Origin: Bacillota bacterium
Lineage (GTDB): Bacteria > Bacillota > Sulfobacillia > JAJZYS01 > JAJYTV01
Length of the DNA stretch: 12,444 nt
NCBI GenBank assembly: GCA_021806845.1
Contig: JAKAPV010000062.1
Span: forward strand, 1 to 12,444
Reading direction: 5' to 3'
The position numbers and the translations under genes were made by a program. Of the stretch, positions 1-7,837 are shown one piece after another. The notes under the pieces were generated by a model. The model had not been told where the DNA came from. It made no database searches and saw only the letters and a list, made by a program, of their open reading frames with translations. Every line of letters starts with the position of its first letter. The first letter of the stretch is position 1.

Positions 1-878
1 ATCTTGCCCGCGTTTGCGACCATCCAGTCGGCATCGGGCGCCTGCCGCTGCACGACGTAGAACATGAACGTGAGCCCGTTGCCCACCGCGGACGGGGTGC
101 CCGCAAAATGCGGCCAGAGCGGCACCTCGAACTCCTGGGAGAGCTTTGGGTTCATCGCAACGGAACTGCCCATGTCGGTGACCCGGCTGATCGAGAGGGG
201 AACGAGCGCCAGGAGCCCCTGCTGCCGCATGTTCGGCTGCGCGAGCGTGGCTTCGAGCGCGGTCTGGCCGGTGTTGATCGCATCGAAGTAGTCGAGCAGC
301 ACGGCCCCGGCGCTCATGGACGCGCTGTTCGGCACCGGATGCGGAACGTAGGCTCCGATCCTCTCGAGCCATGCGAGATAGTCGAGGCCCGTGATCTGTG
401 ACACCGTCAGGCCCTGCAGCGACACGTCCCCCATCGGGGCCCCCGGCGCGCTTGCGCTGGCGTAGAGTCCGACGACATCGCTCCCCAGTTCGAGACACGT
501 CGCTGAGTTCTGCGGCGGGTAGCTGGCGGCTACCGCGCTGACCGTCTTCCCGAGGTACGCAGTGAGCGGCAGACCAGCGTCCTGCGACAGCGCGTTCCAT
601 GTAGCCGTCTCCACGGCGCTCGCGCTGGCCACAGCGATCGGTCCGCCGGTGAGGGATGAGGACAGCGTCACGCGCGGCCAGGGCCCCTGCGCCGTGACTT
701 CCGCCCCGGCGATCTTGTGTTGCGCGAGGGCCGCAACGCAGCTCTTCGCCTGGCGCCGGGCAAGCGACTGATGCGGGCGGGCGGGCGCCGGCGGCTTCTG
801 GCTGCTCCTTGCGGCGCAGCCGGCGAGTGCGACTGCCGCGACAGCGGCGATCACGGCGACGACCCGACGCACCCGCAC
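1..878 (-). CDS. Putative lipoprotein, 5' part (3' end outside window)
   Basis: An open frame runs from a GTG at 878 to the window edge (292 complete codons) with no stop. GGAGG at 886-890 lies 7 nt before this GTG; an adjacent in-frame GTG at 881 would be too close. The N terminus has Arg residues at 2, 4 and 5, a hydrophobic Val/Ala stretch and a lipobox ending LAGC with Cys21, so it should be a signal-peptidase-II lipoprotein on the outer face of the membrane. A Pro/Ala-rich linker follows. From about residue 190 a segment containing LLDYFDAINTG resembles the start of NTF2-like domains found in Bacillota lipoproteins, but this is a weak resemblance and I do not recognise the family. It lies downstream of the S9 peptidase, separated by a hairpin. 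The lipoprotein assignment is good; the function is unknown. Confidence 0.8.
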   Translation of the reverse strand, partial: MRVRRVVAVIAAVAAVALAGCAARSSQKPPAPARPHQSLARRQAKSCVAALAQHKIAGAEVTAQGPWPRVTLSSSLTGGPIAVASASAVETATWNALSQDAGLPLTAYLGKTVSAVAASYPPQNSATCLELGSDVVGLYASASAPGAPMGDVSLQGLTVSQITGLDYLAWLERIGAYVPHPVPNSASMSAGAVLLDYFDAINTGQTALEATLAQPNMRQQGLLALVPLSISRVTDMGSSVAMNPKLSQEFEVPLWPHFAGTPSAVGNGLTFMFYVVQRQAPDADWMVANAGK

Positions 879-918
879 CACCTCTCCTCCAATATCACCC
901 AGCTTCCGCCCGAACACA

Positions 919-946
919 AGGAAGGTCCCTGGCGGGGGACCTTCCT
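919..946 (-). terminator. Hairpin terminator after the S9 peptidase gene
   Basis: A perfect 11-bp inverted repeat (919-929 pairing with 936-946, 6-nt loop) starts 12 nt past the peptidase stop. On the minus strand it is followed by TGTGTTC, a poor U tract, so termination may be partial and some transcription could continue into the lipoprotein gene. Confidence 0.7.
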
Positions 947-958
947 CAGCAGAGGAGC

Positions 959-3061
959 CTACACGTGCGCTTGCAGAAAGCGCGTGCGGTACTCCACCAC
1001 GCGCCGCTTCCACGCGAGACCGCGCACGAGGTGCCGAGACTCCGGGAGCACCTGCACCGAGAACGGGCGGTTCGCCTCGACGAGCGCCGAGATCATGCGC
1101 GCCGAGTGGCGGAAGTGCACGTTCTCGTCGACGAGCCCGTGGATGATCAGGAGATCCCCCTGCAGACGGTCGGCGAGCGGCCAGAGCGCCGCCCCGTCGT
1201 AGCCGGCCTTGTTGTCGTCGGGCAGCCCCATGTACCGCTCGGTGTAGGTCGTGTCGTACCAGCGGAAGTCCGTGACGGGAGCACCCGCGACTCCGGCCTT
1301 GAACACCTCTGGCGCCTTGAGCAAGGCGGTCAGCGTCATGAAGCCGCCGTAGCTCCAGCCGCAGATCCCGACGCGCGCCGGGTCGGCGTTCTCCTGCGCG
1401 ATCAGGTGGCGCACTCCGGCGATCTGGTCCTCGAGCTCCACTGTGCCGAAATTCCGGAACAGCGCTGACTCGAACGCCAGCCCACGCCCGTAGCTCCCCC
1501 GGTTGTCGAGCTTCCAGACGATATAGCCCTGCTGGGCGAGGTACTGGGCTTCGAGGTCCGCCGTGAGCTCCCAGCTGCAGGGGACCGTCTGGGCGTGCGT
1601 GCCGCCGTAGACCGCAACGACGACCGGCAGCTTCCCCGGCGCGGGATGCCGCGGACGGTAGATCGCGCCGTACAGCTCCGTCTTGCCATCGGCCGCGGTG
1701 ATCTTGACGATCTCCGGCACCGCAAGCCCGATCTGCTCCGCAGAGATGGACGCCTCTGCGTGGATGAGCGCCTCCCCAGCCTCTCCGATGCGGTGCAGCA
1801 CCGTGACAGCGGGGTGGGTCGGGCTGCTGAAGCGCTCCACATAAAAGCGCGCGTCCGGCGAGAACGTCGCAGTGTGCCAGCCCGGCTCCTTCGTCAGGCG
1901 TTCGGAGTCTCCCCCGTCGAGCGGCGCCGCGAAGATGTGGCGCTGCGTCGGGTCGCCCTCCCAGCCGACGTAGTAGGCGACGCGACGCTCTTCGTCCACC
2001 GCCGCAAGGGCATTCATGTTCCCCGCGTCCGTTCCGACCATGCGCTCGGACCCGTCCGCGGCACGCAGGTAGAGGCGGCGCTGTCCGGCTCGCTCGCTGG
2101 AGTAGAGCAGTTCGCCGGTCTTGAGGAAGCGGGTGTCGTCGTTCACGTTGAACCAGGGCGCGCTATCCTCCGTGAGCAGCGGGCGCGCCGCCTTGTCGCC
2201 GGGGTGGTAGAGCACCCAGGAGCCGCGCTGCTGCAGGCGGTCCAGCCAAAGGGCGCAGAGGTCTCCCTGCGGCGTCCAGAGAACGCGCGCGAGGTACTCG
2301 CCAGCACCGTCGCACCAGCTCGTCTCGCCGCCCTGCGCGGACACGATGCCAAGGCGCACCCGCGCGTTCTCCGCCCCGGCGAAGGGGTAGCGATGCTCTT
2401 CGACCCAGACGGGGTCCGCGGCCTGATGGGCGATCGGGAATGCGGGGATGTGGCGCTCGTCGGCCTCCTCGTACGCGATCAGCTCACCGTCGGGGCGGAT
2501 CCAGTAGCCCTCGCCGCGCCCAAGCTCCTCCTGGGCCGCGTACTCCGCGAGACCATGGGTGAGCCCCTCCTGCGCTCCTCGGGTCAGCGCCTGCACCTCG
2601 CCGGTCTCGAGATCCAGGACATGGAGGTCGCCGTCGCGGACGAACGCGATGCGACGGCCATCGGGGAAGAGGCGGGGATCCAGGGCGCCCTCGAGTGGCT
2701 CGACAGCGCGCAGTTGCGTACCCGTCTGGCCGATCCAGTACTTGCCGCCGTGCGGCACAAGCACCGTCTGGCCGAACACCTGGAATGACGTGATGCCGCC
2801 CCACGCCTGGCGCAACCGCTCGCGGCGCAGCTCGTCCTCGAGCGAGTAGGCATCGCCTTCGCCGGGCGGCGTCGCGAGCAGGCTCGCCTCGCGCCTGGCT
2901 ACGTCGTAGGTCCACAGGTCCAGCACGGTGCTGCCCTCGCGGGGCAAGAGGTAAACGACCCGGGATCCGTCCTGCAGGAACTGGACGTTCTGCGGACCTC
3001 CCTGCCCGGGCGGCGGAAACGTTGCGATGTCGTCGAGGCCAATCCGCTCATAGCGCTTCAT
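959..3061 (-). CDS. S9 family serine peptidase, dipeptidyl-peptidase IV-like
   Basis: A 700-residue protein with an N-terminal beta-propeller region (about 1-440) and a C-terminal alpha/beta-hydrolase catalytic domain. The nucleophile motif GWSYGG places the catalytic Ser at 570. Asp645 (HGLVDENV) and His677 (ESRHLVRG) complete the triad. QEEL at 177-180, followed by a GYW..PDG segment, matches the paired-Glu motif that binds the free amino terminus of substrates in bacterial DPP-IV relatives. This suggests cleavage of dipeptides from peptide N termini; Xaa-Pro preference is inferred. There is no signal peptide, so it is probably cytoplasmic and used in peptide turnover. The ATG start is preceded by GAGAGGGA at about 9 nt. 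It lies 67 nt downstream of homoserine dehydrogenase on the same strand and may be cotranscribed with it. Acylaminoacyl peptidase is the alternative within S9, less likely because of the Glu pair. Confidence 0.92.
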   Translation of the reverse strand: MKRYERIGLDDIATFPPPGQGGPQNVQFLQDGSRVVYLLPREGSTVLDLWTYDVARREASLLATPPGEGDAYSLEDELRRERLRQAWGGITSFQVFGQTVLVPHGGKYWIGQTGTQLRAVEPLEGALDPRLFPDGRRIAFVRDGDLHVLDLETGEVQALTRGAQEGLTHGLAEYAAQEELGRGEGYWIRPDGELIAYEEADERHIPAFPIAHQAADPVWVEEHRYPFAGAENARVRLGIVSAQGGETSWCDGAGEYLARVLWTPQGDLCALWLDRLQQRGSWVLYHPGDKAARPLLTEDSAPWFNVNDDTRFLKTGELLYSSERAGQRRLYLRAADGSERMVGTDAGNMNALAAVDEERRVAYYVGWEGDPTQRHIFAAPLDGGDSERLTKEPGWHTATFSPDARFYVERFSSPTHPAVTVLHRIGEAGEALIHAEASISAEQIGLAVPEIVKITAADGKTELYGAIYRPRHPAPGKLPVVVAVYGGTHAQTVPCSWELTADLEAQYLAQQGYIVWKLDNRGSYGRGLAFESALFRNFGTVELEDQIAGVRHLIAQENADPARVGICGWSYGGFMTLTALLKAPEVFKAGVAGAPVTDFRWYDTTYTERYMGLPDDNKAGYDGAALWPLADRLQGDLLIIHGLVDENVHFRHSARMISALVEANRPFSVQVLPESRHLVRGLAWKRRVVEYRTRFLQAHV

Positions 3062-3128
3062 GCACGGGAGTCCCTCTCTGCAGTCCGGATGGGACCGCTC
3101 TTCGCCCCGGATCCCGCCTGTGCCTGCC

Positions 3129-4415
3129 TCAGCGGCGTTGGGAGTCCGTATCCAGCTCTGCGAGGATGCAACTCTCTTCGCTGAGGACAGCCGCTTCGGC
3201 GCGCAACATCTCTCTCGCGCGCTCCAGCTGCTCGCGCGCGGTCACGTGCGTGACGAGCGAGACCATGGCCTCGTCGTCGCTGCTGGGCGGCTGGTGGACG
3301 GATCGCAGGCTGATACCGGCGCGGGAGAATGCCTCGGCGACCGCGGCCAGCGTGCCCGCCGCTTCGCGCACGCGCAGGCGCAGGTAGTACGAATGCTGAT
3401 GGGCGTGCAGCGGCAGCAGCGGCGCCGGCTCGAGCGGCAGCGCGACGCTGCGCCCCCCGACGCGCCGCGCCCGCGCTGCGTCCAGGATGTCGCCAATCAC
3501 CGCGGAGCTCGTCGCGGGCCCGCCCGCGCCGGGACCCGCAAACAGCAGCTCGCCGATCGGATCGCCGCATACGTAGACGGCGTTCTGCGCACCGCTGACG
3601 TCCGCGAGCGGGTGGCTGCGGGATATGAGGGTCGGTGAGACCCCCAGCGCGAGTCCGTCCGGGGTCGCCTGCGCACGCGCCACGAGCTTGATCACCGCGC
3701 CGAGGTGCTTCGCCTCGCGCACGTCCGCGGCGCTGATCGAGCGAATGCCGATGCGGTCGACCGCGTCCACGTCTACCCAGCCGCCGAACGCCAGACTCGC
3801 CAGGATCGAGATCTTGCGGGCGGCATCGACCGCGTCCAGGTCGTCGGAGGGGTCCGCCTCGGCGTAGCCCCGCTCCTTCGCCTCCGCAAGCGCCGCATCG
3901 AAGCTCACCCCGTCCTCGTGCATGCGGCTCAGAATGAAGTTCGTGGTGCCGTTCACGATGCCGTAGATCGCCCGCAGGCGGTTGCCGGCGAGCGACTCCT
4001 GCAGCGAGCGAATGATCGGGATGCCGCCCGCGACCGCCGCCTCGAAGAGAAGGTCTGCGCCGGCCCGCTCGCCGGCGGCGGAGAGATCCGGGCCGGATCT
4101 CGCAATGACTTCCTTATTGGCCGTCACGACGGCCTTGCCGCGGCGAATCGCCTCGGCGATATAACTGTGGGCGGGTTCGAAGCCGCCCATCAGTTCAACG
4201 ACGACCTCGATGTCCGGGTCTTTCAGGATGTCGTCTGGCTCGTAGGTCAGACGCGAGCGCATGCTCTGCGGCCTGGGTTTGTCCTGGTCACGGACGAGAA
4301 TGCGGGTTACCTCGATCTCTTCGCCGAGCCGGGCGGCGAAGAGTTCCCGCTCGAGGTCGAGCACCTCAACCACCTGACGGCCGACCGTCCCGAGTCCCAG
4401 CACACCGATGCGCAA
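3129..4415 (-). CDS. hom: Homoserine dehydrogenase with C-terminal ACT domain
   Basis: This 428-residue enzyme reduces L-aspartate-4-semialdehyde to L-homoserine, the branch point to threonine and methionine. It shows a Rossmann GLGTVG motif at 7-12, the TANKEV segment around Lys101, and the family signature at about 177-201 (ADPSDD...DAARK) with the expected catalytic pair Asp197 and Lys201. The usual Gly of the signature is Ala195. Residues from about 345 to 420 form an ACT domain, the usual site of threonine feedback control. The start is TTG at 4415, preceded by AAGGCGGTG with a 7-nt spacer, one mismatch from the ideal anti-SD pairing. The thrC and thrB genes that often follow hom in Bacillota are absent; the next gene on the strand is an S9 peptidase. 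The assignment is very secure. Confidence 0.96.
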   Translation of the reverse strand: MRIGVLGLGTVGRQVVEVLDLERELFAARLGEEIEVTRILVRDQDKPRPQSMRSRLTYEPDDILKDPDIEVVVELMGGFEPAHSYIAEAIRRGKAVVTANKEVIARSGPDLSAAGERAGADLLFEAAVAGGIPIIRSLQESLAGNRLRAIYGIVNGTTNFILSRMHEDGVSFDAALAEAKERGYAEADPSDDLDAVDAARKISILASLAFGGWVDVDAVDRIGIRSISAADVREAKHLGAVIKLVARAQATPDGLALGVSPTLISRSHPLADVSGAQNAVYVCGDPIGELLFAGPGAGGPATSSAVIGDILDAARARRVGGRSVALPLEPAPLLPLHAHQHSYYLRLRVREAAGTLAAVAEAFSRAGISLRSVHQPPSSDDEAMVSLVTHVTAREQLERAREMLRAEAAVLSEESCILAELDTDSQRR

Positions 4416-4432
4416 ACCGGCCCACCGCCTTG

Positions 4433-4454
4433 ATTGTAGTGGGTGCTATTGTAG
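4433..4454 (-). promoter_or_regulatory. Paired TACAAT (-10-like) hexamers upstream of hom
   Basis: The 7-mer ATTGTAG occurs at 4433-4439 and 4448-4454, 15 nt apart. On the minus strand each reads as TACAAT, close to a sigma-A -10 box, upstream of the hom start. No convincing -35 was found at 16-18 bp, so this is a tentative promoter region. Confidence 0.3.
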
Positions 4455-4479
4455 CCGATCACGGCGGAGCAGGATAGGT

Positions 4480-4510
4480 ACGGGCCGGCCCGTCCGTGCT
4501 AGGATATCCT
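4480..4510. promoter_or_regulatory. Two perfect palindromes in the leader of the cyclodeaminase-family gene
   Basis: Positions 4480-4493 form a 14-bp perfect palindrome (ACGGGCCGGCCCGT) and 4501-4510 a 10-bp perfect palindrome (AGGATATCCT). Both lie immediately before the GGGGGG ribosome binding site at 4511-4516. They could be operator sites or a short RNA hairpin controlling the plus-strand unit. No regulator gene is adjacent. Confidence 0.35.
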
Positions 4511-4524
4511 GGGGGGTATGGGAC

Positions 4525-5487
4525 ATGGCGCTTCTGATTCGCGAAGCCGAGGTGCACACGCTCCTCACGGTCGATGACGCGATCGCTGCGGTGCGCGAAG
4601 TGCTGGAGGCGCAGGGAGCGGGCTCCCTGTCCGAGCAGCCGCGCCGCCGCGTGGCAGGCCAGGACGCCGTGCTCTCCGGCCTGTTTGCGACGCATCCCGG
4701 GCGAAGTCTGATCGGCGGCAAGGTCTATGTGGCGTCGAAGAGCGGCGGGATCGGCTTCATGATCCCCATCTGGGACCAGCGCAGCGCGCGCCTCCTCGCC
4801 CTGATCGAGGGGGACAGACTGGGCCAGCTGCGTACGGGCGCCATGTCCGCCGTCGCTGCGGATCTGCTCGCGCGCAAGGACGCGACGCGCCTTGGCATGA
4901 TCGGTGCGGGCTACCAGGCGGAGACGCAGCTCGAGGCGATCGCCCGCGTGCGAAGGCTCGAGAAGGTTACCGTCTACGCGCGCAGCCGCGATCGCCTGGA
5001 GGCGTTTTGCCGGCGCATGAGCCAGCAGGCGGGCGTCCCGGTCGTGCCGGCCGCAAGCGCTCTCGAGTGCGTACAGGGTCAGGACGTCGTCGTCACCATC
5101 ACCGGTGCCAAGGAGACGGTCCTGTTCGGCAAGGATCTCGAACCGGGCCAGCACATCAACGCGGCAGGGTCGAACCGGGCGCACGACCGGGAGATCGACG
5201 ACGAGGCCGTACGGCGGGCAAGCGTCGTCGCCGTCGACTCGCGCGCCACGGCCGAGATCGAGGCGGGCGACGTGATCCCGCTGCTCGCGCGCGGCGAACT
5301 GCAGCTGCAAGACCTCCCGGAACTCGGCGAGATCTACACCGGCAAGCGGCAGGGGCGGCGCGGCGACCAGGACATCACACTCTTCCTCTCCCAGGGCATC
5401 GCGGCCCTCGACGTTGCGACAGGCGCCATCGTGCTGGAGAAGGCCCGCGCGGCAGGCATGGGCCAGGAGGTGGACTTCCTCTCGTGA
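4525..5487 (+). CDS. Ornithine cyclodeaminase / mu-crystallin family oxidoreductase
   Basis: A 320-residue NAD(P)-dependent protein. The ATG at 4525 is chosen because a G-run at 4511-4516 sits 8 nt upstream and the product begins like family members; an upstream in-frame ATG would add unrelated sequence. Visible motifs are GGKVY (Lys66), LRTGA (103-106, dinucleotide phosphate contact) and a Rossmann GAGYQ at 127-131. At the site where ornithine cyclodeaminases carry the catalytic Asp (NA.G.D), this protein has NAAGSN with Asn217. The following segment resembles mu-crystallin/ketimine reductases more than true cyclodeaminases. It may therefore reduce a cyclic ketimine or act as an amino-acid dehydrogenase; the substrate cannot be read from sequence. 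It is first in a unit with an alpha/beta hydrolase overlapping by 4 nt. Confidence 0.88.
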   Translation: MALLIREAEVHTLLTVDDAIAAVREVLEAQGAGSLSEQPRRRVAGQDAVLSGLFATHPGRSLIGGKVYVASKSGGIGFMIPIWDQRSARLLALIEGDRLGQLRTGAMSAVAADLLARKDATRLGMIGAGYQAETQLEAIARVRRLEKVTVYARSRDRLEAFCRRMSQQAGVPVVPAASALECVQGQDVVVTITGAKETVLFGKDLEPGQHINAAGSNRAHDREIDDEAVRRASVVAVDSRATAEIEAGDVIPLLARGELQLQDLPELGEIYTGKRQGRRGDQDITLFLSQGIAALDVATGAIVLEKARAAGMGQEVDFLS

Positions 5488-6311
5488 GCACCCTCCTTCG
5501 GCCAACCCTCCCGCAGGGGCGGACTGCAAGCGTGCAGGAGTTCGGCGATGGCGCCGACGTGGCGCTGCTCCTGCCGGGCTCCGGCGCGGACCGCATGACG
5601 CTCGGCCTACAGGGCCGGGCACTGGCTGCCGCGGGCCTGCGCGCCCTCTCGCTCGACTACCCCGGCCTCGGCATGTCGGAGGACCATCCACTGCCGGCCA
5701 GCATGGAGGACCTCAGGGACTACGCCTTTTCCGTCCTCGATGCCCTTCACGTCGAGCGTTGCCACCTGCTCGGCCACTCCCTCGGATCCGCGCTGGCGCA
5801 GGAGATGGCGCTGCATAGCCCGCAGCGCATACGCTCGCTCGTGCTGCTCGGCACCTGGGGACGGCTCGACCCCTTTATCAGCCTGCGCGGCCGCATCGTC
5901 TCAGCGGTGGTGCGCCTCGGCTACCAGGAGCGGACAGAGCTCCTGCCGTACTTCATGGCGAGCCGCCCGCTCGTCAACGCGCTCCAGGGCGGTGCGGGAG
6001 CGCTCGGGCTGCGCGGCAGCCGTGCCGTTGCCGACGAGACGATGCGCCACTACCTCGAGCTCACACGCGACCCGGACCGTCTGGAGCGGCTGCGCTCGCT
6101 GCGCGTCCCGGCGCTCGTGATCGCCGCCGAGCGGGACCTGATGACGCCGCCCGAGTACGGCCGGGAGGTCGCGCAGGCTCTGCCCCAGGCGGAGTTCCAA
6201 CTCCTGACCGGTGAGCGCGCCGCCCATCTCTTCCACTACGAGATGGCGGAAGAGACAAACGAGCAGATCCTGCGCTTCCTCCGCTCCCTGACCGGCCCCG
6301 GGCCGCATTGA
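5484..6311 (+). CDS. Alpha/beta hydrolase fold protein
   Basis: A 275-residue product from a GTG that overlaps the preceding stop as GTGA, so translation is probably coupled. AGGAGG at 5465-5470 is 13 nt upstream, rather far. The fold is clear: an oxyanion-loop segment LLPGSGAD near 28-36, DYPGLGMS at 58-65, nucleophile elbow GHSLGS with Ser99, Asp218 in AAERDLMTPP and His248 in GERAAH. No signal peptide is visible, so it is cytosolic. The family spans esterases, lipases, C-C hydrolases and haloperoxidase-like proteins, and the substrate cannot be told. Tight coupling to the cyclodeaminase-family enzyme suggests consecutive steps on one small molecule (inference). Confidence 0.88.
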   Translation: MSTLLRPTLPQGRTASVQEFGDGADVALLLPGSGADRMTLGLQGRALAAAGLRALSLDYPGLGMSEDHPLPASMEDLRDYAFSVLDALHVERCHLLGHSLGSALAQEMALHSPQRIRSLVLLGTWGRLDPFISLRGRIVSAVVRLGYQERTELLPYFMASRPLVNALQGGAGALGLRGSRAVADETMRHYLELTRDPDRLERLRSLRVPALVIAAERDLMTPPEYGREVAQALPQAEFQLLTGERAAHLFHYEMAEETNEQILRFLRSLTGPGPH

Positions 6312-6324
6312 AAGGAGGGTTCCC

Positions 6325-6561
6325 ATGGCATCGCTCTCCGACCTCCCCGAACCAGAGCGCCGCCGCGTGGTGCGCCTGGGGTACTGGACCTGGGCCGTCC
6401 TGGTGCTTGGCGCGACGGCCGCGGTCCTCTTCGTGCGCAAGATCGCGCCCGCAGTGACCGCGCCGCTCTCCGCGGTGCTTGTGCTCGCGTTCGTCGTCAT
6501 GGAGATCTACCAGCCCATCCTGATCCGCCGCCTGGCGCGAGAAACGCAGCAGAGCAAATAG
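6325..6561 (+). CDS. Small two-helix membrane protein, unknown function
   Basis: This 78-residue protein starts 13 nt after the hydrolase stop, with an excellent AAGGAGG ribosome binding site before the ATG. A charged N terminus (residues 1-17) is followed by two predicted transmembrane segments at about 20-41 and 45-63, separated only by a short RKIAP turn region, then a basic tail. I do not recognise the family. It is the last gene of the plus-strand unit before a strong hairpin and may anchor or assist the two upstream enzymes. Confidence 0.75.
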   Translation: MASLSDLPEPERRRVVRLGYWTWAVLVLGATAAVLFVRKIAPAVTAPLSAVLVLAFVVMEIYQPILIRRLARETQQSK

Positions 6562-6572
6562 CCTTGCATGCA

Positions 6573-6601
6573 GACGGCCGGGAGGCTTCCTCCCGGCCGT
6601 C
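6573..6601. terminator. Bidirectional hairpin between convergent genes
   Basis: A 13-bp perfect stem (6573-6585 with 6589-6601) with a 3-nt loop lies between the stop of the small membrane protein (6561) and the MFS stop (6611). There is no strong U tract on either side, but the position and stem strength support a shared terminator. Confidence 0.75.
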
Positions 6602-6610
6602 CGCCGTCTC

Positions 6611-7765
6611 TCAGGTGTTCGCCGTTTCCGCGGCTTCCTGTTGCGCGGCGGGGTGCCTCGCGGCGCGCCAGAGCACGGCGCCCGCTGCCGCTAGGCACCC
6701 CGCCGCGAGGAAGACCGCTCCCCAGCCCGCCGCCTGCGAAAGCCAGCCGAGCAGCGGGAAGAGGGCGGCTACGAGGCCGCTCTGCAGCGCGCTCTGCAAG
6801 GAGAGCAGCGTCGCGCGCAGCCGCCCTGGGAAGAGCGGCGTCTGCTCCGCATCCAGCGCCGCCTCATAGGCTCCTCCCGCCGCGCTTTCCACCTGCTGCA
6901 GCGCGGCGGCGGGCCAGAGGGAGAGAGTGCCCAGACCGGTGTAGACCGCCGCGAGCGCAAGCGGCAGCAGGCGCACCATCCGCCCGCGCGCGCGGGGGTC
7001 GCGCACGCGCGCAGCTGCGAAGCTGCCGCCCGCGAGCGCGAGGTCCGAAGTCCCTCTCGCCCACGCGACGAGCGATGCGGCGGCGCCCCGGGCGGCGAGC
7101 AGCGGCTGCAGGAGGAGCGATGCGAGGTTCATGGCGGCGAAGGTGAAGGCGCCCGCCAGGATCGGCGCCCAGAGCCCTCGCGCGGCGGGGAGTATCTCGC
7201 GCCAGGGGACCTCTTGATCTCGCGGTCCCTGCGCGTGGGCCGGCTCCCGCAGCCAGAGCGCCGCGAAGAAGGCAAGTCCAAGCGCAGCGCTCTCGCCGTA
7301 GTACGGCAGCGCAAGGCCGCCGATCGCCGCGAGCGCGCCCCCCGCGAAGATGCCGCCGGCGCTGGCGAGCGAGCGCACGCCGCCCGCGTGCGCCGCGCGG
7401 TGCGGATAGTCCTTTGCATCCGCTGTCATCGCGTAGAGGAGCGCACGGTCGGCCCCGCTCGGCAGCACCCAGGAGAGCGCGGAGAGCATGAACGCCGCAA
7501 GGTAGACGCCCGGTGTGCGGGCGGCAAGGAACATGAGGTTCGAAGCCACGCCGCAAAGCGCGCCGAGAGCGAGGCTGGCCCGGTGCCCGACCCGGTCCGC
7601 GAAATACCCAGTCGGCACCTCGGCTACGAGGACGGTTGCGTGAAAGGCGGACTCCAGCAGGCCGATCTCCCAAAGCGGAAGGCCGCGTCCCAGCAGGAAG
7701 AGGATCCAGATGCCGCCGGTCGCACGGGCGCTCGCGAGAGCCAGATAAGTGTAGTAGAGCAGCAA
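6611..7765 (-). CDS. MFS transporter (drug-efflux-like)
   Basis: A 384-residue polytopic membrane protein rich in Ala, Leu and Gly. EVPTGYFADRVGHR at 49-62 is the major facilitator loop motif (D-R-G-R type) between helices 2 and 3. A charged loop around LREPAHAQG marks the central cytoplasmic linker between the two six-helix halves. The start is TTG at 7765, supported by AGGAGG at 7773-7778 with a 7-nt spacer. The short N terminus begins directly in helix 1, as in many family members. The substrate is unknown; the motif resembles multidrug and small-molecule exporters. There is almost no room for a promoter between the upstream hairpin (7793-7824) and this ribosome binding site, so expression probably depends on readthrough from the gene unit upstream. 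Confidence 0.9.
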   Translation of the reverse strand: MLLYYTYLALASARATGGIWILFLLGRGLPLWEIGLLESAFHATVLVAEVPTGYFADRVGHRASLALGALCGVASNLMFLAARTPGVYLAAFMLSALSWVLPSGADRALLYAMTADAKDYPHRAAHAGGVRSLASAGGIFAGGALAAIGGLALPYYGESAALGLAFFAALWLREPAHAQGPRDQEVPWREILPAARGLWAPILAGAFTFAAMNLASLLLQPLLAARGAAASLVAWARGTSDLALAGGSFAAARVRDPRARGRMVRLLPLALAAVYTGLGTLSLWPAAALQQVESAAGGAYEAALDAEQTPLFPGRLRATLLSLQSALQSGLVAALFPLLGWLSQAAGWGAVFLAAGCLAAAGAVLWRAARHPAAQQEAAETANT

Positions 7766-7792
7766 GGCGGTACCTCCTGTAGAGAGAAGAAC

Positions 7793-7824
7793 GGGGCCGG
7801 AAGCGCCGCAGCGCTCCCGGCCCC
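7793..7824 (-). terminator. Terminator or attenuator hairpin upstream of the MFS gene
   Basis: GGGGCCGG (7793-7800) pairs with CCGGCCCC (7817-7824), and inside it AGCGC (7802-7806) pairs with GCGCT (7811-7815), with one A/C mismatch: 13 bp in all. On the minus strand it is followed by GTTCTTCTCTCT, a pyrimidine-rich tract suited to intrinsic termination. It begins 13 nt past the stop of the small ORF and ends about 14 nt before the MFS ribosome binding site. Confidence 0.7.
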
Positions 7825-7837
7825 GACCGTCCCCCGG

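Noticed and set aside
1595..2788. 397-codon open frame on the plus strand
   Set aside because: It lies wholly antisense to the S9 peptidase, whose full set of catalytic motifs is intact. The Arg-rich translation has no family motifs, as expected for a GC-rich shadow frame.
3062..3128. A small gene or terminator between hom and the S9 peptidase
   Set aside because: The 67-nt gap has no strong hairpin and no frame with a ribosome binding site other than the peptidase's own.
4459..5691. 410-codon open frame on the minus strand
   Set aside because: It is antisense to the cyclodeaminase-family gene and the hydrolase start. The composition is shadow-like and no ribosome binding site supports it.
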